Of a stretch of DNA of 64,000 nucleotides, positions 11,701 through 24,800 are shown one piece after another. Both the position numbers and the translations under genes were made by a program. How positions within the stretch are numbered: the stretch's first letter is position 1; the number at the start of each line of letters is the position of its first letter. The stretch is taken from the NCBI GenBank assembly GCA_015501605.1, contig JADNRZ010000023.1, positions 310,001 to 374,000 on the forward strand. The letters run 5' to 3'. Below the pieces are notes generated by a model. It ran no database searches, was not told where the DNA came from, and saw only the letters and a program-made list of their open reading frames with translations. This DNA comes from Panaeolus papilionaceus (lineage: Eukaryota; Basidiomycota; Agaricomycetes; Agaricales).

Positions 11701-14700
11701 TTGGTGTGTCAAGGCCTGTAGAAGGGCGCCAATTTGCCAATCATGCAAAGGTTACACAAAGCTTGCACTTATCACATCAAATTGATGCTGTTGGACATGT
11801 TGTCAGTTTCGATGGACAATCGCAAAAGCGAATCGACGGTCTCTTTGACACCATTCTGCAATGCCGTTTGAACACCGCATCTCTCCAAAATGGAAGCTAA
11901 CCACCTGCAAAGGGTACACAGTCTTTTCCCAAGGTGCACGAGCATCCTGGTAGGTCATCTGAGTGTGGTATTCTGTCCTTTGAAGGCGCAGCGGCTCGGA
12001 ATTTATGCGGGAAAATGTCATATGATGACCATGGGATTGTTGGATTTGTTCTATGTCAAAACACACGATGTCCATGGAATGGAAGATGCAAAGATACGTA
12101 GGATCGAAAGGGAAGGTGTAACGAAAGCAGACCTTGCAACCTTCCCTTCAAGATCCAACTTGTCATTTACTCCTTTCCCCACTTCCTATTTCCATGAATG
12201 TGTCAAAGGTATCATCGTGTTGCGAAGTTGAACAGGATCCGAACCTGTGGCAAAAGACTGAATCGAGGTACCAGATGAATCCACCGCTAGTGAGTAGCCA
12301 CCTACGCATAGGTGTTTGCTGCATTGCCTGTGACGAGGATAGCGAAAGGTTGAGAGCCCTGAGATACGACCGAGGTCTAGACCGATGACTTTAAATGAAT
12401 TTTAGAAGCCGGTCTGATTACATAGTACAATGACGATGGCATATGACTACAACTGTGGTGAATAATTGAAATTGGCGTACGTATCGAGGCTGAAGCCTGT
12501 GCTCCTACGTGACCCGTTGTGAAACGAGGCGTTACTAAACCTCGAACCTGACTGAGTTGAGATAGACATGTGGCTCTCGGCTGGGTGCTGCTCAAAGTAT
12601 AGCCAATGAATGCAAGTCAAGTCTAAGGGTGTAGCGCGATTGTGCTCGGGTCTCCGTCACCTGTGTCAGGGTTGTATAAAAATGGAGAGCGAATGCACCA
12701 GCTGCAGCCGAACAATCACATCTATGTGCTCATCCAGTGGTTACGAGCTTTACGAAGCCTAGATTTCACCACCGCAGGGACATGGTATCTTCATTCGACT
12801 GCAATGTCAACATATACAGAAAAACATTTAGGCATCACATCGACGCAACGGCGATCATTCGATTGACGCTTCGAGACTTGATCACAGGATCTCTGTTGCA
12901 AGTTCGACATCAGCGGGGTCCCGTAAGCGCGCTGCCTGGTGCTAGTCCCCACTCACGTCTGCATTGTGTTTGTATAGAATACAAGGACTAAATTGCGATA
13001 AGAATCAGAACCTATCATATATCACGACGAAAAACGACATATTGCGGGGCCGTTGTGTCGAACTAGTTACGTACTCATATCCATTGGATGTCTTAGGATC
13101 GTATTACATAACGAGTCTTTGAGGTCCAGCAGAGGACGTTTAGGAGTTGTTCAGGAGGCTCAAAAGACAAATTGGTCGAACCCTTGGAGATACATTATGA
13201 CTACTTACATCGGAAGAACAGCCGGGAGACCAACTTCCCTGAGAAGCGACCCGATAACAACACCACATGCAACATAACGTACTAAACTGGCGTTTCTTGG
13301 TTGTACGCATCAAAAAAAAGTCAAAAGGGTCTTCAAATGCGTACGTCGGAAACCTATGATCGAAGAAGCGTCGCAAGTCCAATGTAATGGATGGAGCCAG
13401 CATGGAGCAGTCTATGGATTCAATTTGAGAGGAGTTAGTGTGACAAGACCATGAGAGTCGAAATACTACAAGGTACATACATCTCCTTCGCACCACCGAT
13501 ATGTAATTTAAAGTCTTAAGGCGCACAATGCCGAATGAGGCGGTTGAAGGCCGAAATGCTCATCTTAACAAACAATAGTCTTTAAGGCACTTTCGGGTCT
13601 ATTGACCAACATCTTATGAAGTTACTCGGACAGGGATTAACGACTTCCTCGCAATCAGGAGCCTAACTCGAAAGCCGCCGATCCAAGGCTTTGAGCTAGG
13701 ATGGGATTTACTAGCCGAGAAATCATCGAAGCCTGAGGGTGGTGCGTAGTTCAGTTCTTGAGTAACTGGAAGTTCCCAAGACTGAATTCGGTGGACAACT
13801 TCAGTGCCGCCGCTCACCGCCGCATCACTGGTTCTGACTAGGCTTCGAAATCGTAATAGCGAAGCAGAAAAATAAATACTTCGAAACTTCAAAAGGTTAG
13901 GGGAAGACACGAGGGAGATGATAACACGTATTACATTCCTCGTTGAATTTGATCCATCGTCGTTAGAGAATTTTGAACCTTTGGGGCAAATAAATGGCAG
14001 CTAGGGCCAACGGCTATGCGACTCTTGCGACATAATGAGCTGAAGTCCCAAGAAATAGCCGCATTCGCTATATCACTTGTAGTGTCCATATGCCTCCACT
14101 ATCGTAACGCTTATGAAAGGGGTTTTTCGGGACAGTCTGTAAAGGGGAAATGTAGTGGTACTCTGCCAAAAACCTCGTAATGTGGTAAATAGCATGCTTA
14201 CCCCAGGCACCGTCGGGGATATAATTCAAAGCTTTCGACATGATTGACAAGAGGGATCACATCCCGTACAATTTTTCTGCCCTAGAGGGAAGCCTTGCCA
14301 CACCGTCGAATCCGGGATTCACCACAACCTTCAAAGTGAAACAGGGTTACATCTCATCTTCAACGTGTTTTTTGATGTCGGACACAGTGTAACTTGTTGA
14401 CCATGTAAGTCATTCGAATGCCTTGGCCAGCTTGCGGAATAAAGATGTATCGACGGCTACCGACGGTGTTATGTTTACCGAATGAACTCGGAGGCACAAA
14501 GTCGGGGGCCATGTTTGGCTACGGCGTGGGTAGCATAGCCCCTTAAATAAGAGGCAATTTCCGTCCTAATCTCAGAAACGCTCTCTATGTTATATTAATA
14601 TTAAACACAGGTAATGCAGCAACTTCAAGGTGTAAATATTGGCTCAAGCTGCTCAAAGTTACTTTGGAAAATCCATAACGACTTTCTCCTGACATTAAGG

Positions 14701-15024
14701 CAAACCGGTTAACCGGCTCTAACATCATGGATGGACTTCACCTTCGCGCCTGAGCGAATTTGTCTCTAAAAGTCTATATGTAGTGCCTGGTTAAACTAAA
14801 TATGCGAATACGCGTTCAAGTTTAACGAGAAAGCCAAGAAAATTGAAATGTAAGAACTACTCGAATCCCAGACATTAGGAGTTGGATTATCATACCCCAA
14901 CTGACAACGAAGGCGAAACAGATATACATACCTGCCATCAGCCGTGTGGGTGCTCGTCCCTCCGATGTCGCCGTGACACATTGACATACAAATAATGTAA
15001 TGCCTTCATTGCCAGCGAATTAAA

Positions 15025-15042
15025 TCCTGCCTGCAGGCAGGA
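15025..15042. repeat. 18-bp perfect palindrome
   Basis: TCCTGCCTGCAGGCAGGA is its own reverse complement and is followed by an A run. It lies inside the gene-poor region with no gene nearby. It is a dyad of unknown meaning. Confidence 0.6.
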
Positions 15043-16365
15043 AAAAACGGACTCGGTCGGCATCGGCATTGAAGAGATATTTAATGGGAAAGTAATCTCC
15101 CAGTGTGCAGACCCTGACCATCTCCAACCCTTATCTACATCTAATCAATTCTAATATTCGCCTCCTTCCGACTTCATTTCCGAAGGGCGGTGCTACAGGC
15201 CGATAATTGATCGTAGAAATCGATTAAAAATGTGTAGGGTAAGCTTATACCTTGCCCTATACTTGTTCTACCGATGTCTATAAATCAGACCACGGGATGA
15301 AAGGTCGGACCGTGAATAGCTGTTGAAGCACACGATGCTATACTTAGAGGACCTCTGATCGATCGTAGGATTTTACCTAGACGACGTCTTTGCGGGCATA
15401 GAAGCTGGCTAGGTGTGGGGTTGGTGGGGAGACGTGCCGAGCTGTCCAATGGTGCAACATAACCTTCGATGCTCCCGTATTTCGGACAATGCAGATCACC
15501 ATTCGTAGAATCTCCCTCTCCGTCTCCCGACGCAGGTTTAGCGGCGAACGATCCCTTCGTCCTCGGAAAATTGCGGATGAACTATAAGGCAGTAAAATTT
15601 ACGACAAATTTTCGAAACGCGTCATGGACGCATTTCTACGGAATTTATCTGCATAACAATCGGGTGTCCTAACGTTAAACACGCGTACATTGTTAGCCTT
15701 CTAGCTTGCGCACAGGCCCAATGTCCGACGTGCCTTTTTAATATAATGCAATTGGGGATGAAAGTGAAATGAAACGACATGACTCACCTAATCTATAGAC
15801 GCAGCACCGTAAGCTGTACATTCAAATTACATAGACGCATGCAACTAATAATCTTGATATTGACCTTGCACGAATTGGGCTATAGAACGTTAGAGCCTAG
15901 AAGACCACATTTTCCCAGTTGACCGTCGAGGCCTATTACCCGGTATGCTACATACTTCATCTTGTGGCACAGACATTAGGATTTTCGTCAAATTTGGAGG
16001 TACAACCCCAGGTTCCACTGGCATATTATACCCCCATTTGACACATCCTGATTGTTCCCCTATATCATTTAAACAGCGCTGTAGAGTCGAAATAAATGAA
16101 GCAGTTGAGGACGCAAGTCCAGATAAACTGGTTACACCCCTACGTGCGTTTCGAAACTACGTTTTAAAACATTTTAGCGCTCGATCATCACCTCAAGGAT
16201 TAGACGCCAATGGCTGATCTCACCTATCACTATTGACACCCCACAGAAAGCTTCAAATAGCACCTCAACACTAAACCACCAACTTCCCATAAATGTCTGA
16301 ATAGTCTCGAATAGTCCAGACTCCAGGATCAACACCATCGAGCGACTAATTTAATCAGCTGGTGA

Positions 16366-16388
16366 TGACGTCAATGTTCATGACGTCA
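16366..16388. promoter_or_regulatory. Paired CRE-like sites (TGACGTCA x2)
   Basis: Two perfect ATF/CREB-type palindromes TGACGTCA stand at 16366-16373 and 16381-16388, with starts 15 bp apart. A third single copy is at 8963-8970. bZIP factors bind such sites, but no gene was recognised next to them, so the function is only inferred. Confidence 0.35.
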
Positions 16389-16900
16389 TGACAAGCTGCC
16401 TGCCTCCTATGTAGTCCATCTTGTGGCGTTAAGCGAAACGTCAACGGAACGATGAAAAGCGCGACACTGAGGGTCACTTGAGGCGCACATATACTTCATT
16501 TACTTACAAGAATAATACTCTATGTCATAGATAGCGGAACATACTTCTGCAATGCCTTGTTCAACTCCCACTGCGGCCACAACACGAACGAATCTTGGAC
16601 GAATCGCGAAGTTGGGGATGAACAACATCGGGCTTGCGTGTTGAGAACCCGCTGTCTGGGAAGATTACAGGATTGAAGACATTGAAATCCAAAGCCTAGG
16701 CAAAGTCTTGAAGTTTTCCATTTATAACATGTACGAAGAGGGGAGGGAGAAAGAGCTAATGAATGTACTGGGCTACAGGATGGGTACGTCATAAACATCG
16801 AGCATTCAGAGTGGTTATCAAATCACCACATTCGTGCTCAAAAGTTTTAAGAAGTGAGGAGGATGTCAAATATGTATGGTAAGTCTTCCCGATAGCAAAA

Positions 16901-18825
16901 GGTAGCTAGCAAAACAATTCACAGAAACTAACTGACGAGCGTTTGATATGCAGACGACTGCTAGAACGGATTAGATGATTGTCCTAGTAATATAGCAAGT
17001 AACAACAATAAGACAATATATATATAGAAGGAATATTAGATAAGTAAGATACACAACATGTCAACAGCTACGGCTACAAAAAAGAAACTAAAACAATACA
17101 ACAAATTCAGAATAATACAGTAATAAAAAAGAATTACCAATAAACGTTTTAAAAAAGCACAACAACACCCACCCACCCCTCACGCACAACTCAGTCCTCG
17201 ACCTCAGCAACGAAACGAAAACAATCTATGGGTCAATCAAATCAAAACTACATCTACTATCATAACGTAACTGATACAAAAATCTGCACAAAACCAAAAC
17301 CAAATGAGAAAGGAAAGTTATATAGGTGGAGGGCAACTTGACATAAAAAAGGGCAGAAAGTCAAAGAGAGAGGAGAAAGCACGAAAAAGAGAAAGAGAGA
17401 GAATAATTGTCTACTTGTCATACTGCCCAAATGCGAACTTGAACACGTCTTCAAGTTGTCGTGTAGATAAAAATTCTTTGATGGATAGGGGGGATAGGGA
17501 TAGGGATGCAAAAATAGATAGGACAGGGATAAGGATAGCGATGATAAAAGGGATAAGAACAGGAACAGCAATAGGAAGAGGAATACTGATAGTGTGGGTT
17601 ATGGTTGGGAATGGATGTAGATAGGGAGATAGAAAGAGAGCGAAGATGAAGTGCGAGTGAAGGCGACGAAAGGATTTCGCGCGAGAAGATTGGGCTTGAA
17701 GCTGAAGGTCGGGTTGATGAAAGATGTATGTCAAACGCAGTGGTCGGCAACTTGAAGGACGACACGAACGATGGAACGTACACGATGGAATTGTTGACAT
17801 GCTGTTGAAATATTGACGGAGGACAGACGCCAATCAATGCCATGGATTAAACAACCACACGATGTGCACGCAACGCTTGATGATGCTTGAAGTCTTGAAT
17901 GGTCTTGAGGAACGAGAGGACATCACAGTCCGGACATTCATAATCATACCCACCGCCCTCCACATTAACCACCTCGTTCACCTCTCACCTCACCTCACAC
18001 CACTCTCAACATCGTCACCATTCACCTCACCTCACCTACACACCCCAACACATATACAGCAATAATAATGAATGATCATGACAATCAGATATCACAATTG
18101 ATATTAACTTGAACGGGCGTCTATAACAGAAATGAAATGAGAGGGAAAGTGAATCATGGAGTGGAATCAAAAAATAGAATAGGGTAGGGGGGCGAACAGG
18201 GGAGAGAGAGATGTGAAGGGAAGGGGTGAATGTGGATGTGGATGGATGTAGAAGGGAGGGAAGGACGATGAAATGAGCTTGAGAGGGCAAAGGCGGATAT
18301 GGTATGCTATGATTTGGTTGATGGTGAAGGTGTGTATGTGATGAATTAGACGATGAATAGGGGCAAGAGGAAAAGATGTGATGTGGAACAAAAATCATAA
18401 ACCACGAATTCGAATATGCCACACAGAATCACAACATAAACACGGATCAGGAAAGAAGAGAAGCATAAGAAATCAAAATCATGCACCGAAAAAAGCATAT
18501 TAAAATGAAAATGGATAGTGGCTCGGGGGTGTTCAAAGCAAACGCAAACGCAAAAACAGAGACAAAAATGAAATGAGAAAAAAACAGGAGAAAAGAAAAG
18601 AAAAAATCCCGTGGAATTAATGCATGCATGATGACGCCGTACTCAAACCCGAGTGTATAAAGCCCTGAAATTCAAAGCATCATAAGCCAATCTGGTCGTC
18701 CATTTCCCTTTTCGTCCTCGTCCCGCCTTATCACCATCACGTTGGCACACCCCATCAAGCGCCTAGACCCTTCAACCGCAATCACAACTCCCAACCCAAC
18801 CAACCACACCACACATCATCAACAA
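16901..18825. other. AT-rich then purine/pyrimidine-skewed non-coding stretch
   Basis: From about 16,960 the plus strand becomes A-rich, then strongly purine-rich (GGGATA and GAAAGAGA tracts at about 17,340-17,600; GGGAAGG tracts at about 18,170-18,300). CACCT repeats lie at about 17,975-18,050. Open frames on the minus strand here are translations of pyrimidine tracts. One possible short terminal exon on the minus strand ends at 17411 (LEDVFKFAFGQYDK then stop), with a pyrimidine tract and AAG upstream, but I could not connect it to a gene. Part of the stretch may be the 3' UTR of the Nudix gene. Confidence 0.45.
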
Positions 18826-20568
18826 TCACCGACCCGCCAAACTACACCTACTCAACCCCTCCGCCAGCTCCTTCTTCCACGCCAACCTCCTCACCGCCTC
18901 TGGAAAATCCACCCACTCCCGCCGTCTCTCCCCCTCCTCCAGCCAATTCGCCTCGAGCCCGCTCACGTCCAGCTCGTAAAAATGATACGTCGAACTGGGC
19001 GATGGGATCGTCGTGACGAATCGTGTGATTTTGCCTCGGACTCCGGCTGGATAAAAATAGGGGGAGACAGGATGATTAGTATGAATGAGTAACAACAATA
19101 AAAGGTTTTAAAAAGTAAAATAAAGAAAAAGAGATAAGAATTAAACATACCTTCCTCTAGCGCCTCTCTTGATGCAGCAGCTTCTAGCGCAACATCCGAA
19201 GGTTCCCAGCCGCCTTTCGGCACTATACACGCGTACCCATAAAACCAATTAGCCATAATTGGTGGACGTGGTTATTTTTGGGATTATCAAGCCGACGCGG
19301 GAGGATTGGATGAGTCGATGGGTTGCGGGCATTGGAGTTCCGATAAACCGCAGCGCCAATGCATTGCATGTATTGAACGCAAGTCATTCCGGCACGACGA
19401 TACCAAGTCATAAAGAGCAGGTCCAGACGAGTCCATAGGGATACCAAGTGATTCGTTGGAGTGGTCGGTACAGGGGGTATGGCCAATGACGGAATACGGA
19501 AAGACAAATTCCAAATGTGTCAGTCCATCCCATCCCACAAGCAAGAAGAATGAGAATAACAAAGTTTTAAAAAAGTTGATTGAATGGTGACGTCGGATGA
19601 ATACCCGGGGAGTAGCGGGTCACAGGCGCGTTCATTGACAACGGAATTAAGAAGATGACAATGAAGAAAAAAGGAGAAGAAAAGAAGAAAAGAAGCGAAA
19701 GAGCAGCAAGAGAAAAAGAAGAAAGAGGATAACGCAAGCGACAAAATTTCGGAGAGTGAATAGAGAGCGGGGATCATGAATCATCAAATGAGCACCACAC
19801 GACAAGGGAAAACAGAATGCACAGAACGACAACATAGAACAGGGTCAGGAAAAACAAACGATATAACGAAAGCGTGGGCATCGAGCGAGTGTGGATGAGT
19901 CAGGGTACACAGCATGAGGGACCAAAGGCGGGGGATGCCAGCAACAGCGGCGGAGAATCAAATACGACAAGATGCCCCCATGGTTGGGTGATGAGACAGC
20001 ATGATTCATAGCACGATAGGATGGTGGACAATGATCCCGAACACCCGTACCGGAGTTCGCATGTGCGGTCGATTTGTGGTTTGTGATGACGTATCATCCG
20101 AGGTTATGGTGAGCACAGAGGGAGAGCGAGGCCAGGAACAATAAGAACCGCGAGAGTATGTGCATGAGGGGGATAGTGGGAAAGAAGAATGGAATGTAGG
20201 AGAACGTTCCACATACAATAACCAGAACGGGTGAGGAGGTTGAAAGGAATAGAGACAGCGAGAGCCAAGTGATTGATGGCCACATCCAATAGTAAAGAGT
20301 GGTCCGAATGATATCGTTCCGCGCGTCGTGACATGGCGAAGTAAAAGCCAAAGCAGAAACATATAATGAAAATAATAAAACAAACATACAATCAATAAAA
20401 CTGGACAACACAATAGACAAGAGTGCCCTCGGACGACAAGAAACGTTACTCACAAACCCAGTTATTAGGTCTCTTCCGACTAGTGACGACGAGGACTTTA
20501 TTTGACTGTCTCGCAATAGGGATAGCACAGCACACAACGCGTGGAACAGCTCTGCCTTTCGTGCCCAT
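18826..20568 (-). CDS. Nudix hydrolase, diphosphoinositol-polyphosphate-phosphatase-like
   Basis: Nudix hydrolases cleave nucleoside-diphosphate-linked substrates; the closest fungal type I recognise is the small Aps1/DIPP class acting on diphosphoinositol polyphosphates and diadenosine polyphosphates. The three exons are 20454-20568, 19151-19222 and 18826-19046, summing to 408 nt (135 residues). The protein reads MGTKGRAVPRVVCCAIP, SNKVLVVTSRKRPNNWVLPK, then the Nudix region GGWEPSDVALEAAASREALE followed by EAGVRG, and YHFYELDV and RREWVDFPEAV. Splice phases agree at both joints. The frame extends upstream with a TTG only, so I use the ATG at 20566-20568. Intron 1 is 1,231 bp and intron 2 is 104 bp. 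The gene looks intact. Confidence 0.88.
19223..20453 (-). other. 1.23 kb intron in the Nudix gene
   Basis: The donor is GTGAGT at 20453-20448 and the acceptor TATAG ends at 19223 on the minus strand. The joint restores NNWV-LPKGGWE in frame. The intron is pyrimidine-rich on the transcribed strand; its open frames look like translations of low-complexity tracts. No nested gene was recognised. Confidence 0.8.
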
Positions 20569-21822
20569 GGTACTGCTGGTGCTGGCAGAAGCGGTGTTGG
20601 TGATGGTGGTAATGGTGAAAGATTTCAAGGGGGTAAAGGGGCCTGAAGAATAAGATATCGAACGCGGTGTGGTTCGATGGGATTGCCGAAGAAGAGTTTT
20701 AGTGGTGGTGACGATGGTAGAGGGTGAAGATGATGGTCAAGAGCAGAGAGAGTTGTTTTGAAATGGTTCTGTTGAGTAATCCGCTGTTATAGTCCTTTTG
20801 TCGGGGATGAACGTAAAAAGTGAATTGATGATGGGTTTTAGGGGTCCGCGGGTCCGTAATGTGCAGTGATTTGGGTACAACTATAGCAGAGATTGTGATA
20901 GTCCTGTGGTTCAAGTCATCAAACACAGCACAAGATACTCAAACTTTTATCCCTACTTTTTGCTTTGTTATCTTCGTTTTATTTATCCTAGATTTTATGA
21001 CAATAATATAAGCTCAGGTTTCAAAGAAGGGTAGATAGGGTCAACACACCTGACAGTATTAATGCCTATATCCTTTGACAGACGGCCTTTTTATGACCAA
21101 CGCAGCTGATTACTTGACGTAGGTGGTGGACAGTGAAATAATGGTGGGGTGCCGATATGTAATCCAGCGGTAGCAATACGACAAGAAAAAAAAAACTCTT
21201 CGTTTCTTCTTGAGCACGGGTCGAAGTAAATGCAGAGTCAAGAGATAGACACAGACAGACAAACAGACAAGAGACAATATCTTGTCGATTTTTAAAGAAA
21301 TTATGATAGTCTCTGGCAAAGGAGGAGGGTGAATCCGTCGGAGACTCTGTTGGATAGATTTGAATGAAGGGAGATTGAGATTATTGGCTCAGACTCTTTG
21401 GATTTAAAGGTTATAACAAGAGTTGACATCCAAATTAGGTCTCTCCCTTTAAATTCACAGTTTAATGCTCTTTTTCTTACTCTTTTGGTTAATATTCTTC
21501 TAAATTTTATTTTATTTTATCCGCTATTTTTTTCACGCACGTTGGTCGGTCCAATTGCCTTATTGGTTCTCGGCAACTTCGGCATGTCATCATTCGCTAT
21601 CTCTCACTCTGGCACAGAACAACTCTTCTCCAATCCTTATATCCCATTCCACACGCAGTCATAGGAACAATTTAAACTAGTATAGTATCCAAGTAGCATC
21701 ACTAGTCAGCTATTCTAATAAATACCAATCCATGACTCTCTCTATACCATCTACTACATCCTAAAACATCCTCACCTCTTCACCACCTGTCATCGACCCC
21801 AACACCATCCTATTCCTCCGCT
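20569..21822. other. Intergenic, ZIP gene 3' end to Nudix gene 5' end
   Basis: This 1.25 kb separates two minus-strand genes. It is AT-rich with T-rich tracts at about 21,480-21,540. I see no supported gene; the short frames lack motifs. The Nudix promoter must lie just above 20568. Confidence 0.55.
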
Positions 21823-24800
21823 CTATTCATTCCAACTAGATAATGTGCCAACCGCAACGACACAGAAGCCAAGTCAAACAAACCAACGCATGACACGCCA
21901 CCAATATCCACATTCAATCCAGCCCCAGAAAAAAGTAAATGTCAAAGGTCCAAATCACCGAACATGCGGAGACACATCCACAAATGCGCACCACGAATTC
22001 AACAAAATCAGACGTTGTCAAACAGTCAGAACTGTCGCTTGACCAGATGAACACTAAATCAAATCACTCACGCGACCAAAAACATGCACACGACTCCGAA
22101 GGCCATCGCAGCAAACTGTCACGAGCCACCCATGTTCGACACCATAGATTCCGCAGATTCGACAGGGAAGGAAATGCCGTGCAAGTTAGAAATAAACCAA
22201 AGACGGTTAGTAAGTGCTTCTCGGAACAAGCCTGTAGATAAGAAGGATACAAATCAAAGAAAACAAGGGAATAGGAGAGAATCTCTCTTGTATAATTAAG
22301 GAACGAAAGCAGAAGCCATCTAGCCCAACACTGTATAAATAGATCTCAATCTTCTTGGCTCGTCGATTGCATAGTTGCGACGTGGATGAATACAGTTTAT
22401 ATCAGTGCTCGGGCGCTGACCACTGCACAAAAAATCCACACCCCAACCGAAACTGTATAATGGCATGGTGCTGAACCCATCAAGAGCAAAAACCCCGCCC
22501 ACACACGTTGATCACACGCTCATCCTGTCAAACGCGCACTAAGAAGCCACACTTGCGGCCGCGGCTAGCATCCATCCGTATTGTTACGAGTTGGAACCAT
22601 GAACGGCTAGTGTCCCTTATCGCTCGCATCATCCACGAAAGAAGGTTTCGCAAATTATAAGCCGTCAGAGCACTCGGCGCATAATGACGCATAGGACTCT
22701 ATCCCGTCGGTCGCGTATCAAAGTGACTTCTATCGCACTCCGCCAGAGTGGAGGCGGCGAGCTGACGCTTTACTCAGCCGTTCTGACTGAGCTCTTAATA
22801 AGCGCAGCAGGACATTGAATAGAGTCCTCCCTCCTCGGCATGCCACAAAGATAACCGGCAACGAAATCCAGAAGCAAAAATGCCAAAGACGACATCAATA
22901 GAGATATCAAAGAATATAAGATAAAGATAAAGAGGAAAGAGAGACAGAATAGAAATAGAAATAACACAACACCCAAACATGAACTCTAAACAGCCAACAC
23001 TCACCTCGCGCATAGCCTGTTTAGCACTCTTGCTCTCAGCCAACAACCTGTAAACGATCCAAACGTCAATCAGTCAGTCAACCATGTATAACGACGGGAA
23101 ATGTGATCAACAGAAGTAAAAGGGGCCTAGGAAAAAAGAAGTTCAATATCCCAACACAGATCTTCCGCCGACAGGTGTTCATATTACTTAGACGCCGCAT
23201 CGTCCAAGCAGCCCCAATCAGGTATTCGCACACCCAACATCCAGATAACCACAAGATCCCACCGAATCGACACTATGCCAAAGGTTATTTTAAGCTAAGC
23301 TTCTCCTCCGCCTTCACATTAGCTCTCTATAGGGAACTATGTTTGACCTGAGAGCGAGCTAAAATAACACAAGGCCCCTGCGCAGACGCAGACTCACACA
23401 ATGTCATCTAGACGAGATGTGACGAAATCGTGCAAGTAAAGGCTCAAATCATGAAGTAAAAATAAATGCACGAGAAATGCAGATGCAAATGCAAATGCCA
23501 ATATAAAGTAAAAGTGCAAACTCCCCACACCCACGCTCAGGCATTGCGTGAAAGATGATCACGACCCAGTCAACAGACTAAGTTAAGTATGGCGTGCCAG
23601 ACCATAAATAACCAAGTCCAAACTCTCTCGACGGCCAGCGTTCCGAGTTGACGAGTCAACGAGACAGTTTCTACAACTCTTCGGACTTCGCATCGGCATC
23701 GTCTTCTTTGAGAGACCCAAGGGCCACCCTGTGCGAGTCCACGAGAAACACCGACAGAGTTCCCTGGACTATGCCTGGACTGCATCCCCGAGTCGTTGTC
23801 CTAGTGTAATTTCTAGAACCACGACCGCAATACACAGTATGACTCGGCGAGGGGTTAATGAATGACTCGGAGCATAGGAGTGGACCCGGGTGTGGGAATA
23901 CGAAATGAAAGACGTAAGATTAAAAAAAAAGGAAGGGGTGAAAAAACGAAACGTGCATGCAGGGAAGAAACGCCCACACGATGCAGCGAAAGAATAAAAA
24001 AGTACGGAGCTGAGGAAGATATGAATGGTACGCACGTAGGAAGCACAGCAACGGCACCGATGTACAAGAAGCCACCGGCGACAAAGGGAATAACCTGCAG
24101 TCGAAGAGATTCGCATCAGAAGAGCCCAACCCTTCAACAACTGCACTCAACGCACCAGGTCAGCGGCAACAAGGGTGGTCCCAAGAATTCCATTCGCGTC
24201 TTGTCGAACACCAGCGGCGAGATCCACTCGGTCGACGTGAGAAGCTGCGCCCGAGGCTGTGGCTTCATGCACAGCGATTCCAATGAACGTTCTATAACCG
24301 ACAAGAACAAAATAAAAATAAGCGCCGCTGTTGTGTGAATGTGACACGCCTAGTCGGACATGGAAATAACATACCCAATCTAAGAGGCACAGCATAACGA
24401 CGATAGAAAAAAGTGGAGTTAGAGCCTGATTTAAAGGCTGCGATGGCCAGGGAAATGAGAGCTCCACTTACGAATGCGCCTACAGCGGTGATAAACTGCG
24501 ACCGCATGGCCTGGCCCTTAGTGAACCCGCTCCTAACCAGAATCGAGTAGTCGGCGATTTCATGAGGAATTTCATGTGCGAAGCAGGCAAGCGTAGTAGT
24601 GGCTCCGATAAGTGGAGATGCGTAGAAGGATGCGGCCATTCTGTTCAACGGAACCGACAGGTGTTAGCACGTCAACGCATAGGTATATCATAGAATTGAA
24701 TAAAGGAAGGAGAAAAATAAAATAAAAGACAGGAGGTGAATTGAGAAAATAAAGCCTGTCGCTTTATACGAACGCCCGTCGCTTGCCTTGGTACAATACC

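Larger units (their letters stand above)
5722..16900. other. Gene-poor 11 kb region, nothing recognised
   Basis: No open frame in any of the six frames shows a family motif I recognise, and none is longer than chance allows. The longest is 154 codons at 10193-10657 on the minus strand, and roughly one such frame is expected in a stretch this long. I see no transposase or reverse-transcriptase motifs, no long terminal repeats and no consistent codon bias. Base composition is balanced and homopolymer runs are short, unlike the flanks. It could be anciently decayed mobile DNA, a non-coding RNA region, or hold genes made of very short exons. Confidence 0.55.

Noticed and set aside
17411..17843. 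Two overlapping 130-140-codon minus-strand frames.
   Set aside because: They translate pyrimidine tracts (Ser/Pro/Leu/Tyr runs) in the skewed region and share no motif. Only the last 14 or so codons look exon-like, and no gene could be built.
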